A DNA stretch of 64,000 nt from Branchiostoma floridae (GCF_000003815.2 NC_049996.1:13196419-13260418); one strand, 5' to 3'. Counted from the stretch's first letter, positions 44,311-56,745 are shown. The notes: generated by a model not told the origin, from the sequence alone. Numbers and translations are program-made.

Positions 44311-44577
44311 AGTCAGCTACATGGATCATTACCAAATGTTACTTCTGTTGTTAAACAACGCCAACTACTCCTTGCCGGCCATGTGGCTCGTGGTATTGAA
44401 CCAGTCGGAAAACTCCTGTTCTGGTCACCCGATTTATGTAAGAAACATGTTGGTCGCCCAAGGCTAACTTTGAAGAACTTTATTGAGTCAGAAACTGGTC
44501 TAGATGGCCTGTAACTTCTCACAGTGATGGAAGACAGACTGTTCTGGAAGTCGGACTTTACTTGCTGCATCTCATAG
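44311..44577 (+). pseudogene. RTE-like LINE ORF2 C-terminus
   Basis: The frame from 44311 reads SQLHGSLPNVTSVVKQRQLL, then LAGHVARGIEPVGKLLFWSP, then GRPRLTLKNFIESETGLDGL. It has a stop at 44512 and resumes in the same frame as LLTVMEDRLFWKSDF. The order L-x-G-x-L-P...R-Q-L-x-L-A-G-H...K-L-L-x-W-x-P...G-R-P...M-E-D-R-x-x-W is the tail of RTE-type ORF2. It ends in atgatgatgatga, the trinucleotide-type tail typical of RTE. One nonsense mutation and 5' truncation. Confidence 0.85.
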
Positions 44578-44632
44578 AGGATGATTAATGATGATGATGA
44601 CTTAGTAAGTACAAAATGTACATGTATTGAGC

Positions 44633-44898
44633 CAGTGTACAAAATACTTTTCTGAGCCAGGTTGCACAGTGTGCAACCTGAGGCAAAAACTAGGTTGCAC
44701 AACTGAATTTCAAGTTGCACCACCTACAATTCACTAATTTCTTAAACAAAAGGTACAATACATACATGTTTGGCTGATACGAAATGGAGCTGCCTCGGTC
44801 CTAAGTTGCACCCTGTGCAACCTGAGTTTAGAAGTTAGTTGCACCAAGCAAAAAGTGGTTGCAATGTGCAAGTGTGCAAGTGGGTATTTTGCACGCTG
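44633..44898. mobile_element. hAT-like element, 5-bp TSD (family a)
   Basis: Ends are cagtgtacaaaatac and the inverse gtattttgcacgctg. tgagc flanks both sides (44628-44632, 44899-44903). The interior repeats ggttgcac / gtgcaacc in both orientations. 266 bp, non-coding. Confidence 0.85.
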
Positions 44899-44903
44899 TG
44901 AGC

Positions 44904-45396
44904 ATAGTTTGGTAGCAAATACTGGAGAAGCTGTTGGTATCTTAGTGTCCAGAATATATGATGAACATTTCGTATAATCTTTTACATGCACATTAACATG
45001 CCACGCCAGTCTAGGTCTGTCCGTTATGTACATGCACAAACGATATAATTCATCTGTTTGTATCACATACCCAGTAAAACACCTCATGGCGTAACATACC
45101 AGATTTGTACTGAGAATCTCAAGGCAAGCTGCTTATATGGTCATATTTAATTGATGATGGTTCCCTACTATTTTTAGTGTGATTTTAGGTTCCCAAAGTG
45201 TAGCTGGTCTCAAGTGCATGGGGCCTCCATTTAATGTCTATCCTAGGGACGGCCCTAACTGAAGCTAGGTACTCATTTCCACCTGAGTGAAGGGAGGAAA
45301 GTTACATGATTTCAACTTATTTTGATAAGTGCTTTTCCAGGGGCATAATGTCAGAGCATATTGAGACTTGACGGAACTTCTAACATTAAACAATTG
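44904..45396. other. No gene; SINE scrap
   Basis: 45255-45330 (gctaggtactcatttccacc, tgagtgaagggaggaaagtt) is a family 2 SINE body in reverse. The rest is unassigned. Confidence 0.45.
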
Positions 45397-45764
45397 CAGG
45401 GTTCGAAATACACATACTTAACTTGCAATTTGCACATAATTGTCAAGATTTGTGGGTAAAAATATTCTGAACTTGCAACCTTGCATGTTGAAAATACCTG
45501 GCCTATAGTAAAAATACTGAGGAATTAGACACCTTACTCTTAGACAGAACGACATTGACGTCTGTCTTTTTCCCTTTCTTGTTTTTGGTGATAACTTTCT
45601 TCCGTAGCTTCACTAGATGTAATCAAAATTCGCCGATTCAAGCTAGCGATCCTCGTCGCAATCGCCGCCTTGTTGTATTTTGCATGTAAATTTTTCAAAT
45701 TGCACGCAAAAATTTTGCCAACTTGCAATTTTGCATGTAGCATAAAAAAGTATTTCGATCCCTG
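45397..45764. mobile_element. hAT-like element, 5-bp TSD (family b)
   Basis: Ends are cagggttcgaaatac and the inverse gtatttcgatccctg. aattg flanks both sides (45392-45396, 45765-45769). Subterminal repeats acttgcaattttgca occur on both sides. 368 bp, no transposase. Confidence 0.88.
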
Positions 45765-45769
45765 AATTG

Positions 45770-46610
45770 AAAACCTTGAAGTATCTAGAATTCACTTGCA
45801 TCTCTAGCTCGATATTAGGGTCGAATGTACTGGTTCAGATGTATTTTGTGAGGAACTTGAGATAAGCAATTATACCTACTCCCACCAGGGTTCTCTTCTA
45901 CATTTTGTTCAACTTGTTGATATCATGTGTATCAATTCAATATAAAAGTATAAAAACGAACACTTTTGAATGAATTGTAATGGGTAGGAACCTAGTCATA
46001 TACTAATTGGCCACACCAAATTGTTTCCTTGTTTTTCAGATATTTTCATGGAAATTTAAGTTTAGACAAGAAGAGATATAAATTCAGTAATATAAATAAT
46101 TGTTTTTTTTAATGAGACAACTAACAAATTGAATCAGTGTTGCCTGTACATAAAAAAAAATTATAGAAATCGTTATTATATTTTTGTCCTAGGAAAAAAG
46201 TGCACTGTAGACGTACATGGGTATGAATAATAAGTCCATTATCAGTACTCCGACAATTGCCACTATACATTATGCATTTCTAACATTCAGTTGCTATTTC
46301 TGGAACAAAATTTGAAAAAAAAGTTGCAAAAAATTCAGCTATCCAGTGTCAGAAAGGAACTTTTGGAGATTAAAATACTAGTGAGTTTTGAAGCCTTTCT
46401 TTATGTTAAATTTGTTTTAGGTGACAAACCTAGTACATGTATATATATAGCTACACGACTTTTGTCTCTCTTACATGAACTCAAATATCATGACACAAGA
46501 TATCAAAAATGGAAGATCCATTGCAGTACCATAGCAAGTGTGTAGGAGGCCCAAAGTCTAGTCATTTTGAGGTCTCATAAAGACCTAGACCCACATATCA
46601 AGTTACACAC
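45770..46610. other. No gene recognised
   Basis: AT-rich sequence. The 84-codon plus frame at 46291-46545 is unsupported. Confidence 0.35.
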
Positions 46611-47012
46611 CATTAGTGGTGCATACCTAAACTCAATTTCAGGTTCAGGTCCGGATTTAGGTCTAGCAGTTCAGATTCAGATCCGGACTTAAAGTCCATC
46701 ATCGATGAGGGGGAGGGGGCGGTGCATATAGAATTGCATGTTACATGTAGCATGAATTGAAATGCACTGTGAAAATTACATGAAAATAATAGACAGCCAG
46801 TGTAAACATGAACTGTTTTTTTGTCTTTTTCCAGTGCAAATTTCACTGTCTATGGAAGGTTTAGATGGTTTAGAACAAAAAGAAAGGGAATATAAGTGAC
46901 AGATTGCTTTTTGCAAGTCCGGACTTGGCTCCGGACATTTAGGTTTTTTTTTTGACTTGGACCTAAACATTTTTAGGTCCAATTTCAAGTCCCGGCTTTA
47001 GGTACGCACCAC
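46611..47012. mobile_element. hAT-like element with perfect 8-bp TSD
   Basis: ttacacac flanks both sides exactly (46603-46610, 47013-47020). The left gtggtgcatacctaaa mirrors the right end tttaggtacgcaccac; the left end has five extra bases (catta). Subterminal ggtccgga / tccggac palindromic words recur. 402 bp, non-coding; the minus frames inside are chance. Confidence 0.82.
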
Positions 47013-47020
47013 TTACACAC

Positions 47021-47557
47021 AATCCACCCTTAGCAGCTGTATGCACACATACAATGTACACACTTATTCACTTGACAACATATTAATTATAATCTTTTTC
47101 AAGTTATTAGCGAAGGTAAAAAAAAAGAAATTTACGACAGACTATCTTTTTTCCGTTTTCCCACCTATCTTAATGGTTTTCCCAATTTACTGATAAGTGC
47201 CTATACTATAATCCCTCAGTCACTTCTGCGTACTTGGATACCAGATATCCACATTGATAGGTCAGCCCAGGGCAGTTGGTCCGTGAACCGTTCATGTGTG
47301 CACTTTATCATTGTCTGTCTCCATCGCGGTTACCATCTATTCTCTTCTTGTCGTGGGGAAATTTAATATCCCAGCCGACTGGCCCTGGTATCGGTGATCG
47401 CTTCATGATTTCTGCGGGGAATTGCCACTGTATGGATTGGTCCTATATTATATAATTCGCCTGTCATTCACGGCAAGGCAGACATTATCCTAGGACTTCC
47501 TATAATAGTAAAGCTGTCACAGCATAAGCTATTTTATCTCAGCGATAAGGCACAGAA
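47021..47557. other. No gene recognised; less repetitive
   Basis: 47150-47540 is less AT-biased and shows no repeat relation inside the window, so it is single-copy by inspection. Could hold regulatory sequence; nothing specific is visible. Confidence 0.35.
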
Positions 47558-47770
47558 TACACTGCTTTGTACTTCATTTAACTTCGTGGGGATTTACTTT
47601 TGAGGTAACGGGAAAATGGAGTTTTCCCGGTGGTTTTAAGTTCCCGGTAGCGCCATAGACTGTAGTCAAAAACTATGGAAAAATGTCCGCGGTGGCTTTA
47701 AGTTTGTGGTGAAGTGGCCACTGCAAAAATCGCGAATATAAAAATACCGGGAACATTTCTGTGTGTACTG
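47558..47770. mobile_element. TACTGTAAATG-family element, copy 1 (decayed ends)
   Basis: The inner arms match the family: aacttcgtggggatttac..., ggtaacgggaaaatggagtt, then inverse-type words ccactgcaaaaatcgcgaat and gaacatttctg. Terminal bases have drifted. Confidence 0.65.
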
Positions 47771-48304
47771 AGCAAATCTTAAGATAATACATGTAACTTA
47801 ATGTGATTATACTAATTATAGTAGGTACATATAAATTGGAAAGCATTTGAATTTTAAACATCCTGAATGTGCATAAATTAATATGTAAATGTGAAAGTGA
47901 TTTGCATAACATATGAAGACATTTCCAAATTCTGCCAAGTTCACAATCATAGGACTTTCACACAATGCAATATGATGTATGTAGAGAGCAATTCAAAATA
48001 GATAATCATTATGCTACTATTTTGGCATCCATCTGTCTCGGAAGACAATGGTAGGCAGACGGATTTAAGGCGACCCGTCTGCCTGGCCTGCACTTGGGTT
48101 TTTAAGGTGAAGGAGGGGTGTGCACTTCCTTCTCCACCCTCTCGTCTACCAGTGCAGTAAGTCCTACAGGGGCAACTGTATGCAACATGTAAGATGGCCC
48201 CAGCAGATGCAGGTTTAAATTTTTTTGTTGTTTGGAGATTCCGTCTCCTAGGAGGACTTCTGACTAAGGATGCCCCTATGGGCTGCCACTGCCACTAGCC
48301 GCAG
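47771..48304. repeat. Dispersed repeat segment plus unassigned sequence
   Basis: 48080-48200 is the partner of 43245-43375. The rest shows no feature. Confidence 0.5.
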
Positions 48305-48455
48305 CGCTAGGTACTCATTTACACCTGAGTTAAGTGAGAAAAGTCATGTAAAGTACCTTTCCCAAGGGCACAAGATCGCTGACACAGCAGGATGCGAACT
48401 CAGGACCTCTTGGGCCTGAGCCCAACGTGCTGTCGATTGCGCCACGCGATCTTAC
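48305..48455 (-). mobile_element. tRNA-derived SINE, family 2 (reverse)
   Basis: The minus strand reads a tRNA-like head (tggcgcaatcgacagcac, gagttcgcatcc), then the body cttgtgcccttgggaaaggt, actttacatgacttttctca and aggtgtaaatgagtacctag. This is the most complete head-plus-body copy in the window. Confidence 0.75.
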
Positions 48456-48913
48456 TTTATGCTACTACTAGTAGTAGTACAGTAACTTAATTTGAAGTAA
48501 TGTTGTGAGATACTGGCCTAGGTGCCTCCCTCCCCCCTCTTCCTGACATGTGCAGTAAGGAGAATCGACATAAAAGCACAGGCTCATTAGTTGCAATGCT
48601 ATCTCCTGTGTTTCAAGCGATCCATGGAGGGAAGTCTACTGTGTGGGTATTGACTATTGGGAAATCCATACACATTTCCTCATCAGTCGGCCAGGGTCGA
48701 CTTAGTGCAGAATTGATTAGAATCAATAAAATAATCAATAGCAAAATCATACAATTGGGAACCCCTGGGTATTATATGCAATCCTTCAGGCTAGTTACAT
48801 GCAGCAGAAGCTGATGTATGTTCTTACATATCTCTCTAGGGCATTGTTTGTTGTAAAGCATTCAGCCAGTTACTTATATCACTAAGCTGTAAGTGCCATA
48901 TTCTCTGGGATAA
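48456..48913. other. No gene recognised
   Basis: The 88-codon plus frame at 48548-48814 has no family resemblance. Confidence 0.35.
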
Positions 48914-49325
48914 AGTACAAAACGGGTTTTCCGCGTTGGATCGGTCTTAAAAAATCAGACCTGAAAAAAATCAGGAGACTGGATCTTGGACCGATTTGAA
49001 AATAGAATTAATTACAGATTATATTGGTAGGCGTTCACACGTTTTGGGCCTTGACAGTGGAAGGAAACAATAGCGAAGTGGAATACTCTGAGTTTATAGA
49101 CATTTCTATAGCAAAGTTTCTATAGTTAAACTAGGAAATTAGGATTCTAAAATGCCAGTGGGAGTTGGATACTCCACCAAACAGATCTCTTTGTAGCAGA
49201 ATGGACCATTGTTTTGAGTATAACCATTTACAACTTTTCTCAGTTACGTCTATAGACCTGGACCTGATCCTCTGGACCTGGACCGTACCATACCTGTACT
49301 TGAATTTTCTGTACAGGCACCCACC
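48914..49325 (+). mobile_element. hAT-type element, 5'-truncated relative of 37590-38044
   Basis: Aligns with that element from the tacaaaacgggttttc block through ttcacacgttttggg, atggaccattgttttgagta and cctggacctgatcctctgga, to the right end ...cacccacccctac. The TAGGG left end is missing. Confidence 0.8.
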
Positions 49326-49650
49326 CCTACTGTATACTATAGACCCTTCCGTAATGCAGACTTCACCCCTTTACCCATACTGCTTAGCAACTATTCCCGC
49401 CATGTCCCACCAAAGATATATAACAATACCAGCACTAGTTAGGTGTTGCCAAGCTCTGTGAAAGAAAAAAATTCCCCAAACCAATAACCTGAATTTTCTG
49501 TACCGGTACCCACTCCTACTATGGACTCTTCCATAAGGCAGACCTCACCCCTTTACCTAACTGCTTCCCGCCATGTCCCAAAGATGACAATACCAGCGCT
49601 TAGTAAGGTGTGGCCAAGCTCGATCCATGAAAGAGAAAATTTCCCTATGG
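49301..49650 (+). repeat. Diverged tandem duplication, offset 189 bp
   Basis: tgaattttctgtacaggcac at 49301 recurs as tgaattttctgtaccggtac at 49490. The following accc-ct-ctac, gacttcaccc, cccgccatgtccca and gccaagctc blocks repeat in order. The unit includes the last ~25 bases of the hAT-type element, so duplication happened after that insertion. Confidence 0.8.
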
Positions 49651-49849
49651 ATACTCCCAATTAGTTGTTCATCCTCTGTACTTTCTATTCTGGTGTTATA
49701 TTGATGAGACAGGATCACACCATCTATCATGTATATGACATACTGTCATGTTCATCATACACCAGTTGCACATGTACACCCCATGGGAGTCATAGGGATA
49801 AGGCATCATATAGGTCTTTGTAAATCCTACAGAACGCAGCTAAGCTAAG

Positions 49850-50061
49850 TACTGTAAATGTATTCAAGTTCGTGGGGATTTAATTTCACGGTACCGGGAA
49901 AAGGGACTTTTCGCGGTGGATTTAAGTTCGGGGTAACATCATGGACTGCAATCTAATATCATAATAGAAAAATGTTCGCTGTGGTTTTAAATTCGCGGTG
50001 AAGTGGTCACCGCGAAAACTGCGAACATTAATCCACCGCAAACATTTCTGCATTTACAGTA
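49850..50061. mobile_element. TACTGTAAATG-family MITE, copy 2
   Basis: Complete: tactgtaaatgtattcaagttcg at the left, ttctgcatttacagta at the right. Inner words gtaccgggaaaagggacttt and cgcggtg recur inverted. 212 bp. Confidence 0.85.
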
Positions 50062-51625
50062 CTCTATCTTCATCTTAAGATTGATCCTGTCGAAAACCGA
50101 AACAAAGAATTTCAAATAGAAATGATTTCAAACACCTAGCGATCTCAAAAACATCTTGCTAGTAGTTGGGTGACAGGTTGTTAAGTACACCGACTGACAG
50201 AGTACAGTAGAAGCCAGTTAATTGCACAACGAATAATCACACACTTCTGGTAATTGCACGGAATCCCAAAATCCCTTGGTGGTAACTGGTTCAGCTTAAT
50301 ATCTTGGTTTTGTTGCACCATTCAGATAACTGCCTCAATAGCACTGGCAAATGGGCTTGTAATTAAGTGGCTTCTACTCTACTTCACTAGACTTTCTTCC
50401 AAAATAACTGGTATACACTGTCACCTTCTTCAGGATCCATCCTGATCAGAAAAAAATGATTTTAATTGAAGGCAAAAATATCTTGAAGTTCCTGTATGAA
50501 TATGTTCCAGTTGATGCTCCATTGTTGTCTGTTATCTTTGGTACCCAGAAATCCATTGACAAATTATTGCTGGCCCTATACCAGCCCGGGATGCAAGCCA
50601 ACAGTGGAAAATGAAGCATGTGTCATTGTGTGAGTGTGTTTGCATGTGTGTGTTTGCGTGTGTGTTTTTGTACAGAACATAAGAAGCTTTAAGATAGATT
50701 TTTACGATACTGCTTGGTTGGTGGGTAGGGGTCAGGAAGAAACAAAATTCAATTTGATAATGCCCCTCCCCAGCAGCTTTCTAAGTTAATAATGGACGAG
50801 GCCATTATTGTTATGTGATAGATACAAAAAAATAATGTAGCTCTTGTAGCAGAGAGAAGATGGTATAGGTTTGGGCCCCCATTGAAGGTGTCATTTGCAT
50901 AATTAATGATAGGTGCAGGGGATAAATTATAGAACAACACCCCTATATTGAAAGTGGTATGTTCCATCATCAAAACAGTCATGACAAATACTACAATGTT
51001 TCAGGGAGGGTTGTGTTCTACAGACTCTTGTTCACCATTATGGTTATTGAATCATTGCACTATAAAGTATAATGTGTGGAGATATAATAATTATTGATAT
51101 ACCAATAAAAGTCCATAACAATATTTATGTTCTTTGAATACCAGTCATCCTGCAGGGACCCTTTCCAAAATTAATGCGCATTATTATGAAATGATTCTAC
51201 TTGTAATATAATAATTCCATATTGTAACTAAGAGGCTAAATCTTTCTTATATTTTAGTTCTTGATAAATCTGGTATTCTTCATTGTATTGTTCATATATC
51301 TATAAGTATGTAGCAAATTGATCATGAATAAAACCATCGTTACAAACCAATTGCAAGTTGATAACATCACAACAGTTGGGGTAGGGGACGCCAAGAACAA
51401 GTACTAGTAATGGCAAATTGTGTTCACTGCCCTTACGGGAGCAGACAGTGTAGCATATACCTCATAAACCATATATAAGCATTATTCCCATTTGATGCAA
51501 TTCTGGCTACTGTACCATACGGCAACCAGTTGAACATATGAACAATAATTCCCTTCAAAGTCTGCAATATGGTAGCACCATTAAGCAACTGTTGGATGTA
51601 AAGAGATGTGAACAAGGAATCTTAC
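50062..51625. other. No gene recognised
   Basis: Unassigned; short (gt)n near 50625-50665. No supported exon on either strand. Confidence 0.35.
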
Positions 51626-51700
51626 CACATCTACTGGTGACGATGCAGCATTCAAGTTAGCGCCAGCTTGCCCACTTTGATGGGAAACTCCGATTGTCAT
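51626..51700 (-). CDS. Possible first coding exon (25 codons), unknown gene
   Basis: The minus-strand ATG at 51700 (accATGa) opens MTIGVSHQSGQAGANLNAAS and ends PVDV at gatgtg/gtaaga, a consensus donor, phase 0. The open frame extends further upstream, so the 5' edge is uncertain. Composition is Ser/Ala/Gly-rich, like the exon at 25606. No downstream exon is identified. Confidence 0.35.
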
Positions 51701-53101
51701 GGTTGTCTTCTGATAGTTGTCTCCAAGAAAATATCCTACCACCCAGACAGTACAAAGCTTCTCCTTATTTTCTTCCAGCAAGCACACATATACCACACGC
51801 GTGTATACCGTATACCAGACCCTGCGTCTTTCCCGTACACCGATCCTCCTCTACTTCAGGCTGGCTCAATGGAATTTATTGGTAATGAGGCATTTTTTAC
51901 TATCTCCCTGGGTATGGTCATGGGCCTTTACAGCCGGAGTATTGGGATCAATCAAATATTGGTCGGCAAGAAATGACCCCAGCTGAGTTCAGATTTCAGC
52001 CATAGGACGATCAATAAGGTTAACTTATGGTGTCAAATTTACAGAAATGGTAACAGCTGATATCAATATTTACAGGCAATTCCTTATTCTATCTCATTGG
52101 AAGAGGTAGGATCAGGTAGGGATAAGGAATGGGTTAGCGGAGCGCTAATTATGCGGTTGTTCACCAAGGCAGAGAAATCCATCTGACTCTGGGGAGTTGT
52201 CGGCAAATAGAGCCCCCAATCTTCTGCGGTTACAATCTATCTGCACAATGATTGGAACAGTCAGGGTACTTTTCTCCATTTAAAGTAATACAGTTGCACC
52301 CCAAATAAGATCCGCACCTCCAATATGGGACAAGTCTCAAAAATTTTAAACTTAAAGATAAAATGGAAAATCTTGAATAAGGTATGCAACTCTCCTTCAC
52401 TTATCTTGAAGAAATCCGGAACCGGATAATTAAGTTCAAATTTATTAATAAAAAATATTTTTATCTTCTCTCTGGTAATTATGCATAAATTAAGGACTAA
52501 AGTATTATAATTTCCTAATCAAATTTGTAAAAAATGCTGGTTTTGCCTGCTAGCATTATAACTAATATATCTAGATCATAGTAGATGCAAACTTGCCTTG
52601 AATTGCCTAATAATATGTACTACGTAGTTACCGCAAGTTTGAAAATTGCCCAGAATAGCCAAATATTGCACTTAAGATAAAAACGTGTTCATACTTTTTC
52701 ATCCTAGAATTTCATAGCACCACCTTGCTCTGATTAAGGTCCTTTTCCCATTCAGTTTTGCAATAACATCAAATAAAGTGTTGACCCTGACATCGGCAAT
52801 GACTAATGTAGCACCCTTGTATTTTGGAAAGTTTAAAAATTGTGTATTTAGATAAACGTTTACTCAGTTCATAAAGTGTGGAGTAGAACTTATTATGGAA
52901 GATTACCATGATAAAATAACAATGCTCATCAGTTTAAGGTATAAATAGCCCATTTAAGGAGACTGAATTTCTATGATATATTTATGGCCTTTGTCAATAT
53001 GACTGACCCATCACTTTGATCATGTGATGCCACATGCAGAGAAGTTGTTTTTTGTCAACACAGCCTATGTCAATATTACTTGTCAATGAACTCATTTTGA
53101 A
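51701..53101. other. No gene recognised
   Basis: 52080-52260 is less AT-biased and non-repetitive within the window. The rest is AT-rich with no exon supported. Confidence 0.35.
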
Positions 53102-53317
53102 TACTGTAAAATTTAATGCAGAAACTTTCGTGGTGGTTTAATGTTTGCGGTTTTCACGATGGCCGTTTCACTGCTTAAAACCACCACAAACATTTTTCCA
53201 TGGCAGTAAGAGACTATGGTGCTACGTACGGTACCCACGAAATTAAAACTTTTGTGAAAAGTCTTTTTCCCGCTACCGCGAAATTAAATCCCTGCAAAAT
53301 TAAATGCTTTTACAGTA
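53102..53317. mobile_element. TACTGTAAATG-family MITE, copy 3 (reverse)
   Basis: Runs tactgtaaaatttaatgcag to gcttttacagta, with inner ggtggtttaatgtttgcggt and catttttccatggcagtaag. Opposite orientation to copy 2. Confidence 0.83.
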
Positions 53318-53909
53318 TACAATTACGATGATTGTATTGTAAGCGTCCACTGTTAAAGTATGTTAAAAAAGGTTTACATGAATCATTATTAAAATAATTG
53401 CAAGCTCAGAATGGACCCAAAAATTTTAAATCCAAGAAAAAGACAAAAGTTTGCAAAGGATTTCCATTCTTACGTATGATTAAACGTGCAAACAGTTATA
53501 ATACTTGGCCCTGCCTTGAGCGTTATCCATATTGATTCAGTCCCCACCAATAATTGCCATCCTCTTAATCAATGCAGACTTTATTATCATTTCTCGGTGT
53601 CTGTGCCGATTATCAAAATGCTTCTTCATTATAAGGAGTGGTTCTCCCAAAAGAACGCAGATTCAACAAGCTTGAATGATGTGGCGTTTCAATATTGTCA
53701 AGGCCGTTGTATAATGTATTTCCTTGAATGCTGTATGGATTTTTGTGTGGACAATTGTATGCTGCATTGGCAGGATTGTACATGTATCTGTCACTGTTTG
53801 TCAGTTAGGCGGTATTGTTGCCTCTTCAAAACCCAAAACTGATGCATGCGTGCAAATAAAAAGTTTGGCAAAAAAAAAAAGCTGCAAAGCAAACAAAAGT
53901 TGCCTTCAT
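53318..53909. other. No gene recognised
   Basis: The 118-codon plus frame at 53486-53842 is Cys-rich but shows no spaced motif, signal peptide or splice context; probably chance. Confidence 0.35.
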
Positions 53910-55040
53910 TCTGAAATCAGTAACTGGTTTCTAATTTTTGTTCTTTTACATTTTCTTCTTTGACTTTGGAATTCTATAACATTATTCATATTCTGATAAT
54001 GCTTCCTTGCATGATATACGACATATATTTGCTCATTTTTCAGTTGCTTTGTTTGGAGATGGACAAAAATTGATGCTCGAAATCAATGGATTGTCGTCCA
54101 AAATAATGGAATCAACGTTGTCCAGTCATGCAACGGGAGTTTCCCTAACATGGCACGCTTTATCACACGCTCGAACTCAAGGCGTTCCATTGCTAGTTAC
54201 CAGAGTGTGGGTCATAAATGAATGAATTTTAACACATCTAAAATACGTACTTGAATGTTGATGTTTGATGTTGTTCGGTTTTCCTCTCAACATTTGTAGT
54301 ATTTTGTGAAGCTTTTTTACAAACATTATTGTTGAAAATACAATCACTTTTTCACAAAAAAAATGTTTATTAACATGGTTAATTTAATGTACATTTCATA
54401 CATGTAATCAGCATAGTCTGGCAACAAACACGGCGCACCTTATAAGATCAGCCAAAAATCTGTGTCATCTTAGGGCGTGAACCATCTTAGGGCAGCCCCC
54501 GATACATGGCATTACACACATGGGAAGAAAGCCTCAAGCTATTGCAACTGCATGGTGTAATGGACACCTTACTTCAGCAATAGATGATATCAGCATGACG
54601 ATTTATGCCCGCATTTATTGAAGTCCCTTCCCAATGGTTTCACATGGCAGAACCACTCAATATACATTGAACAGTTCACATCGTAGTCATTATAACTGAT
54701 ATATTTTGTGGGGTTCTCAGACATTTAAAAGTAAAAGTCAAGCAAAATTTTGACAAAAAAAATTGCTTTTATTATGAAATCTAAGTGGTCATGAAGGTTA
54801 AACAAATAACTGAACACACAGAGTATGGTATATATACAGAACAATGGATTCTTAGATTTGTTGTTTCACATCTTTTTCTTTGACTTTGGCATTCTATGAC
54901 ATTATTACTATCATTTTTTTAGAATTTTCATATATTCGCCTATTTTTCATCTGCTTTTCACAATTTGCAGTATAGTCAAAAGCACTTTTAGTGTGGAAGG
55001 GACGAAATTTGATGCACACGCGTTTACATGTATGTCATGC
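53910..55040 (+). repeat. Three pieces of an old dispersed family
   Basis: 53910-54240 and 54765-55040 are partial copies with ttgttcttttacattttctt / ttgacttt and a ggacaaaaattgatgctcg / ggacgaaatttgatgcacac block. 54400-54510 is the partner of 37085-37210. Together they suggest two nested or adjacent copies of one element in the same orientation. Confidence 0.55.
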
Positions 55041-55422
55041 TATAGCCGAACCAACATGGACTTAATATATAGGGGAAATTTGATTTTGGCGGTAAAATGT
55101 ATTTCAAATTCGCAGTTGAAATGATATTGCATAATTGATATATTGTTATTCCAACTGTGACAGGTAATGATCTTGCATCAATCTAACCGTTTCCCACAGT
55201 CTAAATTTGATTGATACAAGACATACCAAGTGACCTGAAAAGATCTTTCGGGACCACCAGAGATAAAGAAGAATTGATTCCTTTAACAATCAATACTTTC
55301 CCTGTAGAAAACACATTTAGTTTGACTCAGCTCACCGTAATGCCAATAACTTAGACAGTTGTAGCTTTGTTTAGAAATACAATGTCTGGCAGCTTGAATC
55401 CTTACATTCATTTTCCTATTGA
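55041..55422. other. No feature recognised
   Basis: Unassigned. Confidence 0.4.
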
Positions 55423-55791
55423 CAGGGCTCGAAGTACTTTTCTGCATACATGCACTGGTGCAGGTAACATTGAAAATTACCTGCACCAGACAAGTTTTAC
55501 CTGCACCACTCTGAATTTATGAAGCATGGATCATTTATATTTAAATTGGTGAGGAACCATTGCTATTTTTTTCTTTTATTAATACTTAATGGGTAATTTT
55601 ACAATAGGTGGTGACAGTCAATGCCGCTTATAACAATCTACATACACCTAGTACATCATAGGACATTATGTATATAACCCAGTACATGGACCAGTGCAGG
55701 TTAGGTGCAGGTAGACACCAGAAATACCTGCACAGCTTCAATTTTACCTGCACTTAAATGCATAATTATGCAGGTGGTATTTTGAGCCCTG
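55423..55791. mobile_element. hAT-like element, cagggctcgaa family c, copy 1
   Basis: Ends are cagggctcgaagtac and the inverse gtattttgagccctg. Subterminal ctgcaccagtgcaggt-type words lie on both arms. The flanks share tattga, but offset by one base on the right. 369 bp, non-coding. Confidence 0.82.
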
Positions 55792-56640
55792 ATATTGAGC
55801 TTTCACAGCAACAAGTGAGTCTGCTTTTGAAAACTCTTGCTATCGACAGACTAGTCAATAATATTTCCGTCACCCCCCCCCACCCGCCATGGTTGTAACA
55901 TGGATATAAATGGTTGTAACTTGTATTAAAGCACAGCTGTCATTCACAACAGTTGTAGAACTGAAAATGATAAATGAAATGGATCATTCTGGAGTCAGGG
56001 GTCAATGACCCCTTCATGTTTAATGGCGGAGGGCTTAGATAACTTCAAAGAAGATCCAGTGTCAACTGCTATACAGTCAAACCTGTCTATGGCAGCCACT
56101 CAAGGGACTGGAGAAATGTGGCCACTTTAGAGAAAATGCTGATCAATTGACCACGAGTAAGAATTACACATGATTTCAGTACCCACTTATCTTTCTCATC
56201 ATTTTCCCGATCGTCTCAAAATTCAACTGACCTTGCCAAAGTCATATTTTCTACAAAAAATGATTGATATTGCCTTGTGCAATGTTGGTAAATTCGCCAA
56301 CAAAGACTTGCACTCTAACGTTCAAAGCACAAGCACCTTCCGCTACCTCCAAAATGACCCTGTTGGGAACTCCAAATCTTTGTAAACTATGATATTAAAC
56401 TTAGAGCAGGGTGAAATACGTCCACCGTATGGTTGCAATAGGCAGTGTTTCTGTATCTACGGGACCAGAATTCATGTGGCCGTGGTCGCGTTGGACAGGT
56501 AGCCGCCATAGACTATTTCTTTTAAATGGCTTACTAGTAGGTCAATGGGGAAAGTCCAAGGGACCAACAAAAAGTGACCTCAATGGTCAGGTGGTCACTA
56601 TGCAACGCTGGCTGCTAATACAGGTGTAACTGTTATAACA
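55792..56640. other. No gene recognised
   Basis: A C-run near 55872-55880; otherwise unassigned. Frames at 56170-56385 and 56411-56629 are unsupported. Confidence 0.35.
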
Positions 56641-56700
56641 CACACATACACAGTCATACACACACACACACACACAAATAGACACACACACACACAAATA

Positions 56701-56744
<44 letters not shown>

Positions 56745-56745
56745 A
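56641..56745. repeat. (CA)n microsatellite with aaatag interruptions
   Basis: CA repeats interrupted by caaatagacac at about 56673 and 56695. Confidence 0.93.

Noticed and set aside
53486-53842. Cys-rich secreted peptide gene
   Set aside because: No signal peptide, no regular cysteine spacing, no splice sites; the frame looks random.
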